Assembly: GCA_963665005.2 (NCBI GenBank)
Contig: CAXXTQ010000001.1
Span: forward strand, 1,054,001-1,118,000
Source: G963665005 sp963665005
Lineage (GTDB): Bacteria; Bacillota; Clostridia; Christensenellales; SZUA-584
Direction of reading: 5' to 3'
Length of the DNA stretch: 64,000 nucleotides
The notes beneath the pieces are model-generated. The model made no database searches. It saw only the letters and a list, made by a program, of their open reading frames with translations, and was not told the origin of the DNA. This document shows positions 41,749-49,713 of the stretch, piece by piece (within the stretch, counting starts at the first letter, position 1; each line of letters starts with the position of its first letter). The translations under genes were made by a program, and so were the position numbers.

Positions 41749-41777
41749 TAAATTTCTCCAATTTTATTTATAAATAC

Positions 41778-41811
41778 AAAAAGACTGCCTTTGATAAAGG
41801 GCAGTCTTTTT
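41778..41811 (+). terminator. Terminator after diguanylate cyclase copy 2
   Basis: AAAAAGACTGCCTTT and AAGGGCAGTCTTTTT form a near-perfect 15-bp stem around GATA. The symmetric A/T tails allow termination from either strand. Confidence 0.85.
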
Positions 41812-41916
41812 GTACCATTCGCCATTATTTTATTTTCTAAAAAACGCAGTTCTACAATATATCAATGTACAGTAATAATATAATATGCACATCAAAAGAA
41901 CAGGCGGCAAAAGAAT

Positions 41917-42984
41917 TTGCAAAAGATATATTTGGAGCTGGTTTTCCTCGATAATTTTATAATTAATCTGCTTATAATATTTTGCGCATCGGCGTTAACA
42001 AAAGCAAAAATAAGGTTAGCAAGATTTATTCTTGCCGCTTGTGCGGGCGGTGTTTATGCGTGCATGGTTTTTCTCATACAAGGCGCCGGGCTGTCTGTCG
42101 GCATTAAGATCGCTGTTAGCCTGCTAATGTGTTTTATCGCTTTTTTTAGTAAGCTGCAGAAGAGTTTTTTAAAAAGCGTGTGCGCGTTTTATGCAGTATC
42201 GTTTATATTCGCGGGTGCAATATACGCCGCCATGTACAGCCTTGGCGACCCTGTGTTATCGGGCGGCGCGATAGCCGTGCGGCCTCTGCTGCGGTATATA
42301 CTAATCGGCCTTGGCGCAGGAACGGTGCTTGTGTATGTTTTTTCAAGAATACATAAACGCGTTCTTTGTAAAGAGAGCCTGACGGCAAAAATTACGCTGG
42401 TAACAAAAGGCAGGCAGAAAAAGGTTAAGGCTTTTATAGACACGGGCAATACCGTAAGAGAAAGTTTGAGCGGCCTTGGAGTAATTTTTGTTACGCAGCC
42501 TGTGGCAAAGGCGCTTTTTGATAAAGATATTTTGGATGTCATGCTTTGCCGGGGCGATACGCCTACCAAACGACTACGTATAATCGCATGCGCAACGGCG
42601 GCGGGACAGAGCGTTTTTTACGGTATGGAGATTGACGAAGCGATTTTTGGCAGTGCGAAAATCCGCGCGGTGGTGTGTGTTGCAAAGGGCGCGCTTGCGC
42701 ATGGGTGTGATGCGATTGTCGGAAGCACAATTATGGATGAATTAACGAAAGGAGCAGAAAATGAGATTGATATTGGCGCAAAGAATAGCAGCGTGGGTGA
42801 TAATACACCTGGGAATAGTGGCAAACGCAGACTATATAAACGGCAGCGAGGCGCTTCCGCCGCCGCTGTCACAGACGGAAGAAGCGCAGATGCTGCGCCT
42901 TCTGGGCGAGGGGGACAACTCGGTACGCCGCGTTCTGATAGAGCGCAATCTGCGGCTTGTCGTTTATATCGCAAGAAAATTTGA
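41917..42984 (+). CDS. spoIIGA: Sporulation sigma-E processing peptidase SpoIIGA
   Basis: A membrane aspartic protease that removes the pro-peptide of sigma-E. The N-terminal half has five hydrophobic segments (MQKIYLELVFLDNFIINLL... to about residue 145). The protease domain has KAFIDTGN with catalytic Asp175. The family ends near residue 275-300, but here the frame reads on through the sigE start to residue 355 with a low-complexity Arg/Ser/Ala tail (RGASAAAVTDGRSADAAPSGRGG). The overlap with sigE is 224 bp. It starts at TTG 41917; the ribosome site is weak. Either the natural stop was lost, or a small frameshift near 42780 removed it. Confidence 0.88.
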   Translation: MQKIYLELVFLDNFIINLLIIFCASALTKAKIRLARFILAACAGGVYACMVFLIQGAGLSVGIKIAVSLLMCFIAFFSKLQKSFLKSVCAFYAVSFIFAGAIYAAMYSLGDPVLSGGAIAVRPLLRYILIGLGAGTVLVYVFSRIHKRVLCKESLTAKITLVTKGRQKKVKAFIDTGNTVRESLSGLGVIFVTQPVAKALFDKDILDVMLCRGDTPTKRLRIIACATAAGQSVFYGMEIDEAIFGSAKIRAVVCVAKGALAHGCDAIVGSTIMDELTKGAENEIDIGAKNSSVGDNTPGNSGKRRLYKRQRGASAAAVTDGRSADAAPSGRGGQLGTPRSDRAQSAACRLYRKKI

Positions 42985-43471
42985 AAACACCGGAATAGGA
43001 ATAGAAGACCTTGTGTCAATAGGCGCCATTGGGCTTATAAAAGCGGTCAATACTTTTGATGTCTCCAAGAAAATAAAGCTTGCGACTTATGCGTCAAGGT
43101 GCATAGAAAACGAAATACTTATGTATTTGCGGCGAAACTCCAAGATTAAATATGAGGTGTCTTTTGACGAGCCGCTCAACGTAGACTGGGACGGCAATGA
43201 GCTTTTGCTCTCGGATATACTCGGCACGGGGCCCGATGTCGTTTATTCGGAGATAGAAGGGGGAGTCGAAAAAGACTTGATGAATGAGTGCATAGAAAAA
43301 CTCTGTGAGCGGGAAAAAATGATTATGGAAATGCGTTTTGGATTAAACGGGCATAAAGAAAAAACTCAAAAGCAGGTTGCCGACCATCTTGGAATATCGC
43401 AGTCTTATATCTCGAGACTGGAAAAAAGGATTATAAAACAGCTAAGAGACCAGATAAGCAAAATAGTTTAG
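42761..43471 (+). CDS. sigE: RNA polymerase pro-sigma-E (mother-cell sigma factor)
   Basis: A 236-residue early mother-cell sigma factor. The pro-sequence (about residues 1-30, MRLILAQRIAAWVIIHLGI) is cleaved by SpoIIGA. Region 2: VLIERNLRLVVYIARKFENTG and DLVSIGAIGLIKAVNTFDVSKKIKLATYASRCIENEILMYLRRN. Regions 3-4: VSFDEPLNVDWDGNELLLSDILGT...EREKMIMEMRFGLNGHKEKTQKQVADHLGISQSYISRLEKRIIKQL. AAAGGAG is 9 nt upstream of ATG 42761. The uninterrupted CIENEILM shown here is the same motif that is split in sigK. It drives sigK and the recombinase genes in model systems. Confidence 0.95.
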   Translation: MRLILAQRIAAWVIIHLGIVANADYINGSEALPPPLSQTEEAQMLRLLGEGDNSVRRVLIERNLRLVVYIARKFENTGIGIEDLVSIGAIGLIKAVNTFDVSKKIKLATYASRCIENEILMYLRRNSKIKYEVSFDEPLNVDWDGNELLLSDILGTGPDVVYSEIEGGVEKDLMNECIEKLCEREKMIMEMRFGLNGHKEKTQKQVADHLGISQSYISRLEKRIIKQLRDQISKIV

Positions 43472-43495
43472 ATTAAAAATTGTAACGAAGATTAA

Positions 43496-43527
43496 AAGAA
43501 CCATGCAAAAACATGGCTCTTTTTTTA
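43496..43527 (+). terminator. Terminator after sigE
   Basis: AGAACCATG pairs with CATGGCTCT (one mismatch) around CAAAAA and is followed by seven Ts. It is nearly identical to the terminator at 44953-44983 on the far side of the two-gene module. Confidence 0.75.
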
Positions 43528-43646
43528 TAAAAAAGCACCGTAATAAACAAAATGTAACTAGAACATATTGTTAAATACCATAGTTGATAATATATAGACA
43601 TTATAGTACAATTTAACTGTAGATATTTGATTGAGGGGATCGAGTT

Positions 43647-43838
43647 ATGGAATGGATTGCTAATAATAAAGAATGGCTATTTAGTGGAGTATTAATAGTT
43701 ATACCACTTGCCATTATTGGATGGATATTTGGCGCGAAAAAAATTAAGCAGAAACAAAAGAACGGGAAAAATTCGAAAAATTATCAAGTAGCAGGCGATG
43801 CAACAATTAAAGAAGATGATAAAAATAATGAAATCTAA
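43647..43838 (+). CDS. Small membrane-anchored protein sharing a NYQVAGD motif with its neighbour
   Basis: A 63-residue protein. One membrane helix is at about residues 10-29 (LFSGVLIVIPLAIIGWIFGA), then a basic stretch (KKIKQKQKNGK), then NSKNYQVAGDATIKEDDKNNEI. The motif SKNYQVAGD recurs at residue 12-20 of the next gene's product. TGAGGGGATC precedes the ATG. Its stop overlaps the next start by 11 bp. The helix-plus-motif design suggests a membrane partner or docking subunit. I know no described function. Confidence 0.65.
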   Translation: MEWIANNKEWLFSGVLIVIPLAIIGWIFGAKKIKQKQKNGKNSKNYQVAGDATIKEDDKNNEI

Positions 43839-44877
43839 ACAAAGTCAGAAATCGGGTAATGACTCTAAAAACTATCAGGTTGCGGGAGATCTGAATATTA
43901 ATGGATTAGGTTATAGTGATGTTAAACAAATTGCAATCGATGTTTTTCAAAATAATTTTGAAAAACTTTCCAAAGTTGCTTATAAAACCGCATTAGATAG
44001 AGCAGAAAAAATTACGATTAAATTTTTGGATATGCTTAAAAAAGAGTATCCGGAAGGAATTAGACAAGCTGAATATCCAGCTTTTCAGCGAACTTTATTT
44101 AATGTGCAAAAAGAGTATGCAATTACAGGTAATGAAAACAATGGAGATCTTTTAGTAAATTTATTAATAGATAGAACTAAGCAAGGTGAAAGAACCCTAG
44201 AGCAAATAGTTTTAGATGAAGCTATTACAACGATACCAAAACTTACTAAAGAACAGATAGGAACATTGAGTGTTATTTTTCTAACAAAAAGGGTAATATA
44301 TGACGATGATAATTGCAATACAGAAAAATTAATCAATATTCTTATTCAATATTACCAACCTTTTATTAGTGACCTATCCAAAAATATAAATTGCTATTTA
44401 CATTTAGAATACGCCTCATGTGGGAAAATAAGTATAGCCGGAGAATCGATAATTGAAAGTTTTAAAAAACATTATGGAGGCGTATTTAATAAGGGATTTG
44501 ATAAAGAGCAATTGAATACAATTAAAATATCAGAAGAAGTAAAAAACAAAATAATAACAATATGTTTAAATGATAAAAATAAATTAAGAATAAATGCGAT
44601 GAATACGAATAAAGCAATAGAATTAATTAATAAAAATAAAATCAATGATGATACCAAGGCTAAGCTGCTAAATTTGAACGCTTCAAATCTTATGAATAAT
44701 AATGAAATAAAACAATTATTTATTGATAAGCACAAGCACATGGAGAGGCTATTTGATGTGTATGATAATTCATATTTAAAGAGATTCAACTTAACATCTG
44801 TTGGAGTAGCGATTGGGCATGCAAATATAAAAGGCAAGTTTGGAACATTTAATGATTTAAATGTGTGGATAAATTAA
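43828..44877 (+). CDS. LPO_1073/Vpar_1526-like protein of unknown function
   Basis: A 349-residue protein starting MKSKQSQKSGNDSKNYQVAGDLNINGLGYSDVKQIAIDVFQNNFEKLSKVAYKTA, then all-alpha-looking sequence with EGIRQAEYPAFQRTLFNVQKEYA, an unusual long Asn/Lys-rich segment (about 255-300) and a C-terminal LTSVGVAIGHANIKGKFGTFNDLNVWIN. It resembles a family named LPO_1073/Vpar_1526 in protein databases (from memory). No enzymatic motif is visible. Very AT-rich compared with sigE and iscR. It forms an operon with the small membrane protein upstream and is flanked by near-identical terminators, hinting at insertion as a unit. Confidence 0.7.
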   Translation: MKSKQSQKSGNDSKNYQVAGDLNINGLGYSDVKQIAIDVFQNNFEKLSKVAYKTALDRAEKITIKFLDMLKKEYPEGIRQAEYPAFQRTLFNVQKEYAITGNENNGDLLVNLLIDRTKQGERTLEQIVLDEAITTIPKLTKEQIGTLSVIFLTKRVIYDDDNCNTEKLINILIQYYQPFISDLSKNINCYLHLEYASCGKISIAGESIIESFKKHYGGVFNKGFDKEQLNTIKISEEVKNKIITICLNDKNKLRINAMNTNKAIELINKNKINDDTKAKLLNLNASNLMNNNEIKQLFIDKHKHMERLFDVYDNSYLKRFNLTSVGVAIGHANIKGKFGTFNDLNVWIN

Positions 44878-44952
44878 TAAAAAGTTATACATACAGAGTA
44901 ATAATTTGCTCTAATTCGATTGTAATTAAACGTTGTAGTAAGTAAAAATTAT

Positions 44953-44983
44953 AAGAACCATATAAAACATGGTTCTTTTTTTA
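44953..44983 (+). terminator. Terminator after the two-gene module
   Basis: AAGAACCAT pairs perfectly with ATGGTTCTT around ATAAAAC and ends in a T-run. It shares its stem and tail with the terminator after sigE at 43496. Confidence 0.8.
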
Positions 44984-44992
44984 CACAAAAAA

Positions 44993-45051
44993 TAATCTTG
45001 ACAAAAATACTATGAATTGCTATTATAATCTTGACAAAAATACTATGAATT
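44993..45051 (+). promoter_or_regulatory. iscR promoter in a 26-bp direct repeat
   Basis: A 26-bp unit beginning TAATCTTGACAAAAATACTA occurs twice in identical form (44993-45018 and 45026-45051), period 33 bp. The first copy supplies TTGACA (44998-45003), and TATTAT (45021-45026) follows after 17 nt, a good promoter. The second unit covers the expected start-site and operator region. Duplicate binding sites for the Rrf2 regulator encoded next are the natural reading. Confidence 0.65.
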
Positions 45052-45081
45052 AATAAATGGTTTAGAGTTAGGAGTTTTACG

Positions 45082-45534
45082 TTGATTATTTCAACAAAGG
45101 GTAGATACGGGCTTCGCGCCATGTTCGAGCTTGCTAAAGCATCGGGCGAAGGGCCGCTGAGCATAAAGCAGATATCATCAGCCCAGAATTTAAGCGAGCA
45201 GTATTTAGAGCAGATATTCTCCAGGCTTAAGGGAGCGGGGCTAGTTGAAAGCACACGCGGAGCAGGCGGCGGATATAAGCTTGCGCACAGGCCTTGCGAT
45301 ATATCTGTGGGAAAAGTTCTGACCGCGCTCGAAGGAGAGCTTTCTCCCGCTGAATGTGTGGGCGGGCATGCGATGGACTGCGAAAATATTGAGTTGTGTA
45401 TAACACATGTCATATGGCAGAGAATTTATGACGGCTTTAACAATGTGGTAAATTCTATAACGCTGCAGGACATGCTGGATGATTACCTGCGGCTGGCGAA
45501 TAAAGAGCCGGGCGCAAAAGATGTAAGGTGTTAA
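45082..45534 (+). CDS. iscR: Rrf2-family Fe-S cluster regulator (IscR-like)
   Basis: A 150-residue regulator with TTG start. The winged HTH is MIISTKGRYGLRAMFELAKA...LSIKQISSAQNLSEQYLEQIFSRLKGAGLVESTRGAGGGYKLA. Three cysteines at 92, 100 and 106 (AECVGGHAMDC...LC) match the IscR [2Fe-2S] ligands. It heads iscR-iscS-iscU, so it should sense Fe-S demand and repress its own operon from the duplicated sites upstream. Confidence 0.9.
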   Translation: MIISTKGRYGLRAMFELAKASGEGPLSIKQISSAQNLSEQYLEQIFSRLKGAGLVESTRGAGGGYKLAHRPCDISVGKVLTALEGELSPAECVGGHAMDCENIELCITHVIWQRIYDGFNNVVNSITLQDMLDDYLRLANKEPGAKDVRC

Positions 45535-45539
45535 AATTT

Positions 45540-46712
45540 ATGGGAATATATTTAGACCACGCGGCAACAACGTATACAGACAAAAGAGTATTGAAAAAAA
45601 TGCTTCCGTATTTCGGAGAGGTTTTTGGAAACGCTTCAAGCCTTCACAGTTACGGAAGGCAGGCAAATAAAGCGCTTAGAGCAGCAAGAGAACAAACGGC
45701 GCGCGCGATAGGCGCAGATGCTGACGAGATATATTTTACTGCGGGCGGAACCGAAAGCGATAACTGGGCGATAAAAGGAGCTGCGCAAAAAGCGGGCGGC
45801 GGGCATATAATAACCTCTCGCGTAGAGCATCATGCAGTGCTTGATACATGCAAATATCTAGAGACACAAGGGTTTAGTGTTACTTATCTGCCGGTAGACG
45901 AAACGGGCATGGTAAGCGCGAAAAGCGTTGAGGAAGCGGTAAGAAAAGATACCATACTAATAAGCATAATGTTCGCGAATAACGAAACGGGAACGATTAT
46001 GCCGATAAAACAAATAGGCGATATAGCAAAGACGCACGGCATTTTATTTCATACCGACGCCGTTCAGGCTATAGGGCATATAGATATAGACGTAAGCGAG
46101 CTTGGCGTAGATATGCTGTCCATAAGCGCCCATAAGTTTTACGGGCCGAAAGGCGTAGGTGCGCTGTACATAAAAAAAGGTACGGACATTGAAAAGTTTA
46201 TTCACGGCGGCGCCCAGGAGAAAGATTTCAGGGCGGGCACAATAAACACGCCCGGCATAGTAGGGCTGGGTGAAGCTATAGAGCTTGTGGTACAGGATAT
46301 TAGTAAAGAAGCAGACAGAGAATTCGAACTTGGGGAAAAGCTTAGAAAAGAGCTGCTTAATATTCCCATGACAAAGTTTAACGGGCACGAGACAAAAAGG
46401 CTTCCGGGGATTGTCAATATTTCTTTTGACGGCATAGAAGGAGAAGCGCTTATGATGCATCTCGATTTAGAAGGTATCGCCGTTTCTACCGGCTCTGCCT
46501 GTACGTCGGGGTCGACATCGCCGTCATACGTTCTTTTGGAAATGGGTGTCGGTATAGTTCAGGCCAGGGGAGCGATAAGGTTCACTATAGGAAAAGAAAA
46601 CACAAAAGAAGAAATAGAGCAGGTAATTAAAAAAATAATAAGCGTTGTAAATGAGCTAAGAGAACTGTCACCGCTCTTTGTGCAAAAAAAAGGAGATAAA
46701 AAGTATGTATAA
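45540..46712 (+). CDS. iscS: Cysteine desulfurase (IscS/NifS)
   Basis: A 390-residue PLP enzyme that supplies sulfur for Fe-S clusters. Key residues: His97 (SRVEHHAV), Asp173 (FHTDAVQAIGH), PLP-Lys199 (SISAHKFYGPKG), RAGTINTPGIVGLG and active-site Cys321 in STGSACTSGSTSPSYVL. The ATG at 45540 was preferred over an upstream TTG because it starts exactly at the family's MGIYLDHAAT. Its end overlaps iscU by 8 bp, giving a coupled ISC unit. Confidence 0.95.
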   Translation: MGIYLDHAATTYTDKRVLKKMLPYFGEVFGNASSLHSYGRQANKALRAAREQTARAIGADADEIYFTAGGTESDNWAIKGAAQKAGGGHIITSRVEHHAVLDTCKYLETQGFSVTYLPVDETGMVSAKSVEEAVRKDTILISIMFANNETGTIMPIKQIGDIAKTHGILFHTDAVQAIGHIDIDVSELGVDMLSISAHKFYGPKGVGALYIKKGTDIEKFIHGGAQEKDFRAGTINTPGIVGLGEAIELVVQDISKEADREFELGEKLRKELLNIPMTKFNGHETKRLPGIVNISFDGIEGEALMMHLDLEGIAVSTGSACTSGSTSPSYVLLEMGVGIVQARGAIRFTIGKENTKEEIEQVIKKIISVVNELRELSPLFVQKKGDKKYV

Positions 46713-47070
46713 CGATAAGGTAATGGAGCATTTTAAAAATCCGCATAACGTGGGAGAGATTGAAAATCCCGACGGTTACGCAGAGGTAGGCAGCAGCGAG
46801 TGCGGAGACACGATGAAGATGTATATTAAAGTAGATGATAACAAAATTTCGGATATTAAATTTAAAACATACGGATGCTGCGCGGCGATCGCTTCATCGA
46901 GCCTTGCGACGGATATGGCAAAAGGCAGAACGCTTGAAGAAGCAGAGGCCATGAGCAAGCAGGATATTGTAGAAGAGCTCGGCGGATTGCCTGATAAAAA
47001 GATACATTGTTCGCTCATGGTAGAAGAGGCTATAAAAGAGGCTATAAAAGATTACAAATCTAAAAAATAG
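46705..47070 (+). CDS. iscU: Fe-S cluster scaffold protein (IscU/NifU-like)
   Basis: A 121-residue scaffold. The three cluster cysteines are Cys33 (SSECGDTMKMYIKV), Cys58 with Cys59 (KTYGCCAAIASSSLATDM) and Cys102 (KKIHCSLMVEEAIKEAI); Asp35 is also conserved. GGAGAT precedes ATG 46705. The gene overlaps iscS by 8 bp. Family role: assembly of [2Fe-2S] and [4Fe-4S] clusters with the desulfurase. Confidence 0.95.
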   Translation: MYNDKVMEHFKNPHNVGEIENPDGYAEVGSSECGDTMKMYIKVDDNKISDIKFKTYGCCAAIASSSLATDMAKGRTLEEAEAMSKQDIVEELGGLPDKKIHCSLMVEEAIKEAIKDYKSKK

Positions 47071-47163
47071 TATTTTGTGCCATATATAGATAGATATGTT
47101 TGTGTTAATTAATGTGCTTTTGAGCAAAATATAATTATCGACTGCTTGAAAGGAGTGTTAAGA

Positions 47164-47325
47164 ATGAAAGGTAATTTAGTAATTGGCATGATTGCCGGCA
47201 GCATGGTAGGCGCCGCTGCAGCTATGATAGCAATGCCGTTTTTTCAGCCGCAGATACGAAAGGTTGTAAGAAGAGGCAGAAGGGCGATTGATGCACAGAT
47301 GGATAAAATGGAATCAGGCAGTTAA
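47164..47325 (+). CDS. Small YtxH-like membrane protein
   Basis: A 53-residue protein: MKGNLVIGMIAGSMVGAAAA then AMIAMPFFQPQIRKVVRRGRR and a short acidic-basic tail. One Gly/Ala-rich membrane helix (about residues 5-26) is followed by a basic amphipathic segment. That is the pattern of YtxH-type small proteins. GAAAGGAG lies 8 nt before the ATG, and a terminator follows 10 bp after the stop, which makes it a convincing short gene. Confidence 0.7.
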   Translation: MKGNLVIGMIAGSMVGAAAAMIAMPFFQPQIRKVVRRGRRAIDAQMDKMESGS

Positions 47326-47331
47326 ACCTAT

Positions 47332-47362
47332 AAGAGCCGGCGCACTAAATGCCGGCTTTTAA
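47332..47362 (+). terminator. Terminator after the small YtxH-like gene
   Basis: AGCCGGC and GCCGGCT form a perfect 7-bp stem, with loop GCACTAAAT and trailing TTTT. It lies between two convergent genes and may serve both. Confidence 0.75.
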
Positions 47363-47378
47363 GTATACGTTTTTAGCT

Positions 47379-48248
47379 TTAAAATCCAATATCTTTGGAA
47401 AAATGCTGATAATCTTTATCGCCGCTCCAGTCACCGCCCCATGTCCATCCATGCTCGGTAAACAGCAAATAACATAGATCGTTATGGTCTATCATGCCAG
47501 GCAAATCCAAAGAGCGGTCGGCGTTCTCAATACCGTTTTCGGGAACGATACGGTCACCGTCAATATATGGGTTAAGCATTGGGTTGATGTCGATTGCGGC
47601 ACCATAACTGTGGCGCGATAAAGTCTTTGAACCCGTTACATAGCGATAATTAAAAGCGGAAGTGTTGTTAGCAGCCATAGAGAGGTTATCGTCTCCCGGC
47701 TCGCCAAAATCATCAACCAACCGTATTGAAGTCAATGGATATTTGGCTTGATAGAGCGCGTAGAATATCTCCATGACTTCATTTGCAACCAACGCATTGA
47801 CAATCAACTCTCCAACTTTTACATTACCTTCGAAATCGTAGTGAAGTAGCTTGATATAGCGCAGATCGTCGTAACTGATCTCGCAATTTTCATCATCCGC
47901 CGGATAGCTCATGCCCGTGATCCGTTTCTTTATTTCATCATTGAGTTCTATGTAATAGAATTCTTCCGCGAGCACCACCTTTCCGCTGTCATCGAAAGGC
48001 GTGGCTGCCGGGCCGGTTGTGGGCTCAAGTGTGGGAACAGGCTCGGGCTGCGTGGTACGAGCAGGTATTGGTGGGGCTGAAGGCTCAGGCGTCGGTATAG
48101 ATGACATGATTGGCTCATTAGTGCTGCTTTTAGCAACGGGCTTATCTTCATCTGCCTGCGAACAGCACGGCATCAGACATAGAAAAAGCAGAAGCGCAAC
48201 AATAGATATAAATTGGCTTATAAATTTCAAAATATTTTCTCCAGTCAA
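47379..48248 (-). CDS. M15-family D-Ala-D-Ala carboxypeptidase-like lipoprotein
   Basis: A 289-residue protein with an N-terminal lipoprotein signal (LLLFLCLMPCC), a Pro/Thr-rich linker with PEPSAPPIPARTTQPEPVPTLEP, and an M15 (VanY/Peptidase_M15_4) domain: SRHSYGAAIDINPMLNPYIDG carries the zinc His/Asp pair, and GDWSGDKDYQHFSKD the third ligand. It cleaves the terminal D-Ala of peptidoglycan stems, outside the membrane. A start at TTG 48230 with GGAG 8 nt upstream is as good as 48248. It is convergent with the YtxH-like gene; no operon partner. Confidence 0.85.
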   Translation of the reverse strand: MTGENILKFISQFISIVALLLFLCLMPCCSQADEDKPVAKSSTNEPIMSSIPTPEPSAPPIPARTTQPEPVPTLEPTTGPAATPFDDSGKVVLAEEFYYIELNDEIKKRITGMSYPADDENCEISYDDLRYIKLLHYDFEGNVKVGELIVNALVANEVMEIFYALYQAKYPLTSIRLVDDFGEPGDDNLSMAANNTSAFNYRYVTGSKTLSRHSYGAAIDINPMLNPYIDGDRIVPENGIENADRSLDLPGMIDHNDLCYLLFTEHGWTWGGDWSGDKDYQHFSKDIGF

Positions 48249-48447
48249 TTCCGATAAAGGCCTTTTTTAATATATTATCATATTGGCGGCTGCGGTTGTA
48301 CAGCTTTGCCAATATAATAGATCTTTTTTATTCTGCTTATTATTATTATCTGCCGATGCAAATATTTTTTCGATTCATAAAACTTAAAATAAATATTATT
48401 AAGCGGTAAAATAATTCAATAAAATACAAATTTGCTATTTAATTAGT

Positions 48448-48476
48448 TTGAATTATACCGATATGTGGTATATAAT
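48448..48476 (+). promoter_or_regulatory. Sigma-A promoter of the ireB operon
   Basis: TTGAAT (48448-48453), a 17 nt spacer and TATAAT (48471-48476). It lies 28 bp upstream of the GTG start with AGGGGGTG between. It fits the consensus very well. Confidence 0.7.
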
Positions 48477-48503
48477 ACATATATCTTTACAGGGGGTGTT
48501 TTT

Positions 48504-48773
48504 GTGGCAAGATTCGACGAGACAATGAAGTTTTCTCTGGAGAAAGAGCTTGATAATCCGGCAAGAGAAGTTATCTGGCTTATTTGCGACGCGTTAAAAG
48601 ACAAGGGGTACGATCCTGTAAATCAGCTTGTGGGGTACATTATTTCGGGCGACCCGACTTATATAACCAGTTATAAAAATGCACGGTCTCTTATTAAACG
48701 CGTAGAGCGGGACGAGCTTTTAGAAGAATTCGTAAAAGTTTATATAGAAAATATGGCAAAGGCAGACGATTAG
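48504..48773 (+). CDS. ireB: IreB-family regulatory phosphoprotein
   Basis: An 89-residue protein, MARFDETMKFSLEKELDNPAREVIWLICDALKDKGYDPVNQLVGYIISGDPTYITSYKNARSLIKRVERDELLEEFVKVYIE, a near-perfect IreB/YrzL (DUF965) sequence. In enterococci IreB is a substrate of the IreK kinase and limits cephalosporin resistance. GTG 48504 was chosen over an upstream start because AGGGGGTG fits and the family begins here. Followed by ruvX and DUF1292, as in B. subtilis yrzL-yrrK-yrzB. Confidence 0.92.
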   Translation: MARFDETMKFSLEKELDNPAREVIWLICDALKDKGYDPVNQLVGYIISGDPTYITSYKNARSLIKRVERDELLEEFVKVYIENMAKADD

Positions 48774-48776
48774 TAG

Positions 48777-49712
48777 TTGGAATATACGAAACTCGGCGGC
48801 ACCGGTTTGCGTGTTTCGCGGCTTTGCTTTGGTACGCTTACCATCAGTCCGCTTCAGAGAAATTTTGATATTGAAAAGGGAGCAGCGCTTTTAAAGTCGG
48901 CCTATGATATGGGCGTGACTTTTTTTGATACAGCTGAACTTTACAAATCGTATAAATATTTAAAGCGGGCGTTTTCCGGTTCGCATGATATTATCATATC
49001 TACAAAATCATATTCGTACGATGAGCGTACGGCAAGGCAAAGCTTAGACAAGGCTTTAAAAGAACTAGGGCGCGATTATATTGATATATATATGCTGCAC
49101 GAACAGGAAAGCGAACATACTCTTCGCGGTCACAGCGAGGCTATAGAATATTTTTTAAAAATGAAACAGCAGGGAAAAATTCGCGCGTTTGGCGTTTCGA
49201 CGCATCATGTAGCGTGCGTAAAAGCGGCAGCAGGCCACAGCGAAATCGATGTTATACATCCTATTTACAACAAACGAGGTTTAGGTGTCGTCGACGGCAG
49301 TGCAGCTGATATGCGCCAAGAGATAAAGGCGGCGTACAGGAAAGGCAAAGGTATTTTTGCCATGAAACCGCTGGGAGGCGGCCATATGTGCCGTGATATA
49401 AGCGATGCTTTTGCTTATGTAGCAGACAGCGAGTTTATACATTCTGTGGCTGTCGGAATGCAGAGCCTGCGCGAAATAGAGGACAATTGCGCATACTTTT
49501 CGGGAAAAAGGGATATAGTTTTTAATTGTGAGGTTAAAGATAAGAAGCTTATAATAAGCGATTGGTGCACAGCTTGCGGCACATGCGTAAAAGCCTGTAA
49601 AAACGGCGCATTAAAGCTAAAAAATAACAAAATTGAGATAGATCAAAGCCGCTGCGTTTTCTGCGGATACTGCGGCGCTGCCTGTCCGAATTTTGCAATA
49701 AAGGTAATATAA
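48777..49712 (+). CDS. Aldo/keto reductase with two 4Fe-4S clusters
   Basis: A 311-residue protein with TTG start. The AKR barrel holds YTKLGGTGLRVSRLCFGTLTISP, DTAELYKSYKYLKRAF (Asp/Tyr of the catalytic tetrad) and IYMLHEQESE; the C-terminal 60 residues hold two ferredoxin motifs, CTACGTCVKACKNGALKL and CVFCGYCGAACPNFAIKV. Such fusions are electron-linked reductases of unknown substrate, common in Clostridia. It is inserted between ireB and ruvX and is not part of the conserved core order, so it may be a lineage-specific addition. Confidence 0.87.
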   Translation: MEYTKLGGTGLRVSRLCFGTLTISPLQRNFDIEKGAALLKSAYDMGVTFFDTAELYKSYKYLKRAFSGSHDIIISTKSYSYDERTARQSLDKALKELGRDYIDIYMLHEQESEHTLRGHSEAIEYFLKMKQQGKIRAFGVSTHHVACVKAAAGHSEIDVIHPIYNKRGLGVVDGSAADMRQEIKAAYRKGKGIFAMKPLGGGHMCRDISDAFAYVADSEFIHSVAVGMQSLREIEDNCAYFSGKRDIVFNCEVKDKKLIISDWCTACGTCVKACKNGALKLKNNKIEIDQSRCVFCGYCGAACPNFAIKVI

Positions 49713-49713
49713 T

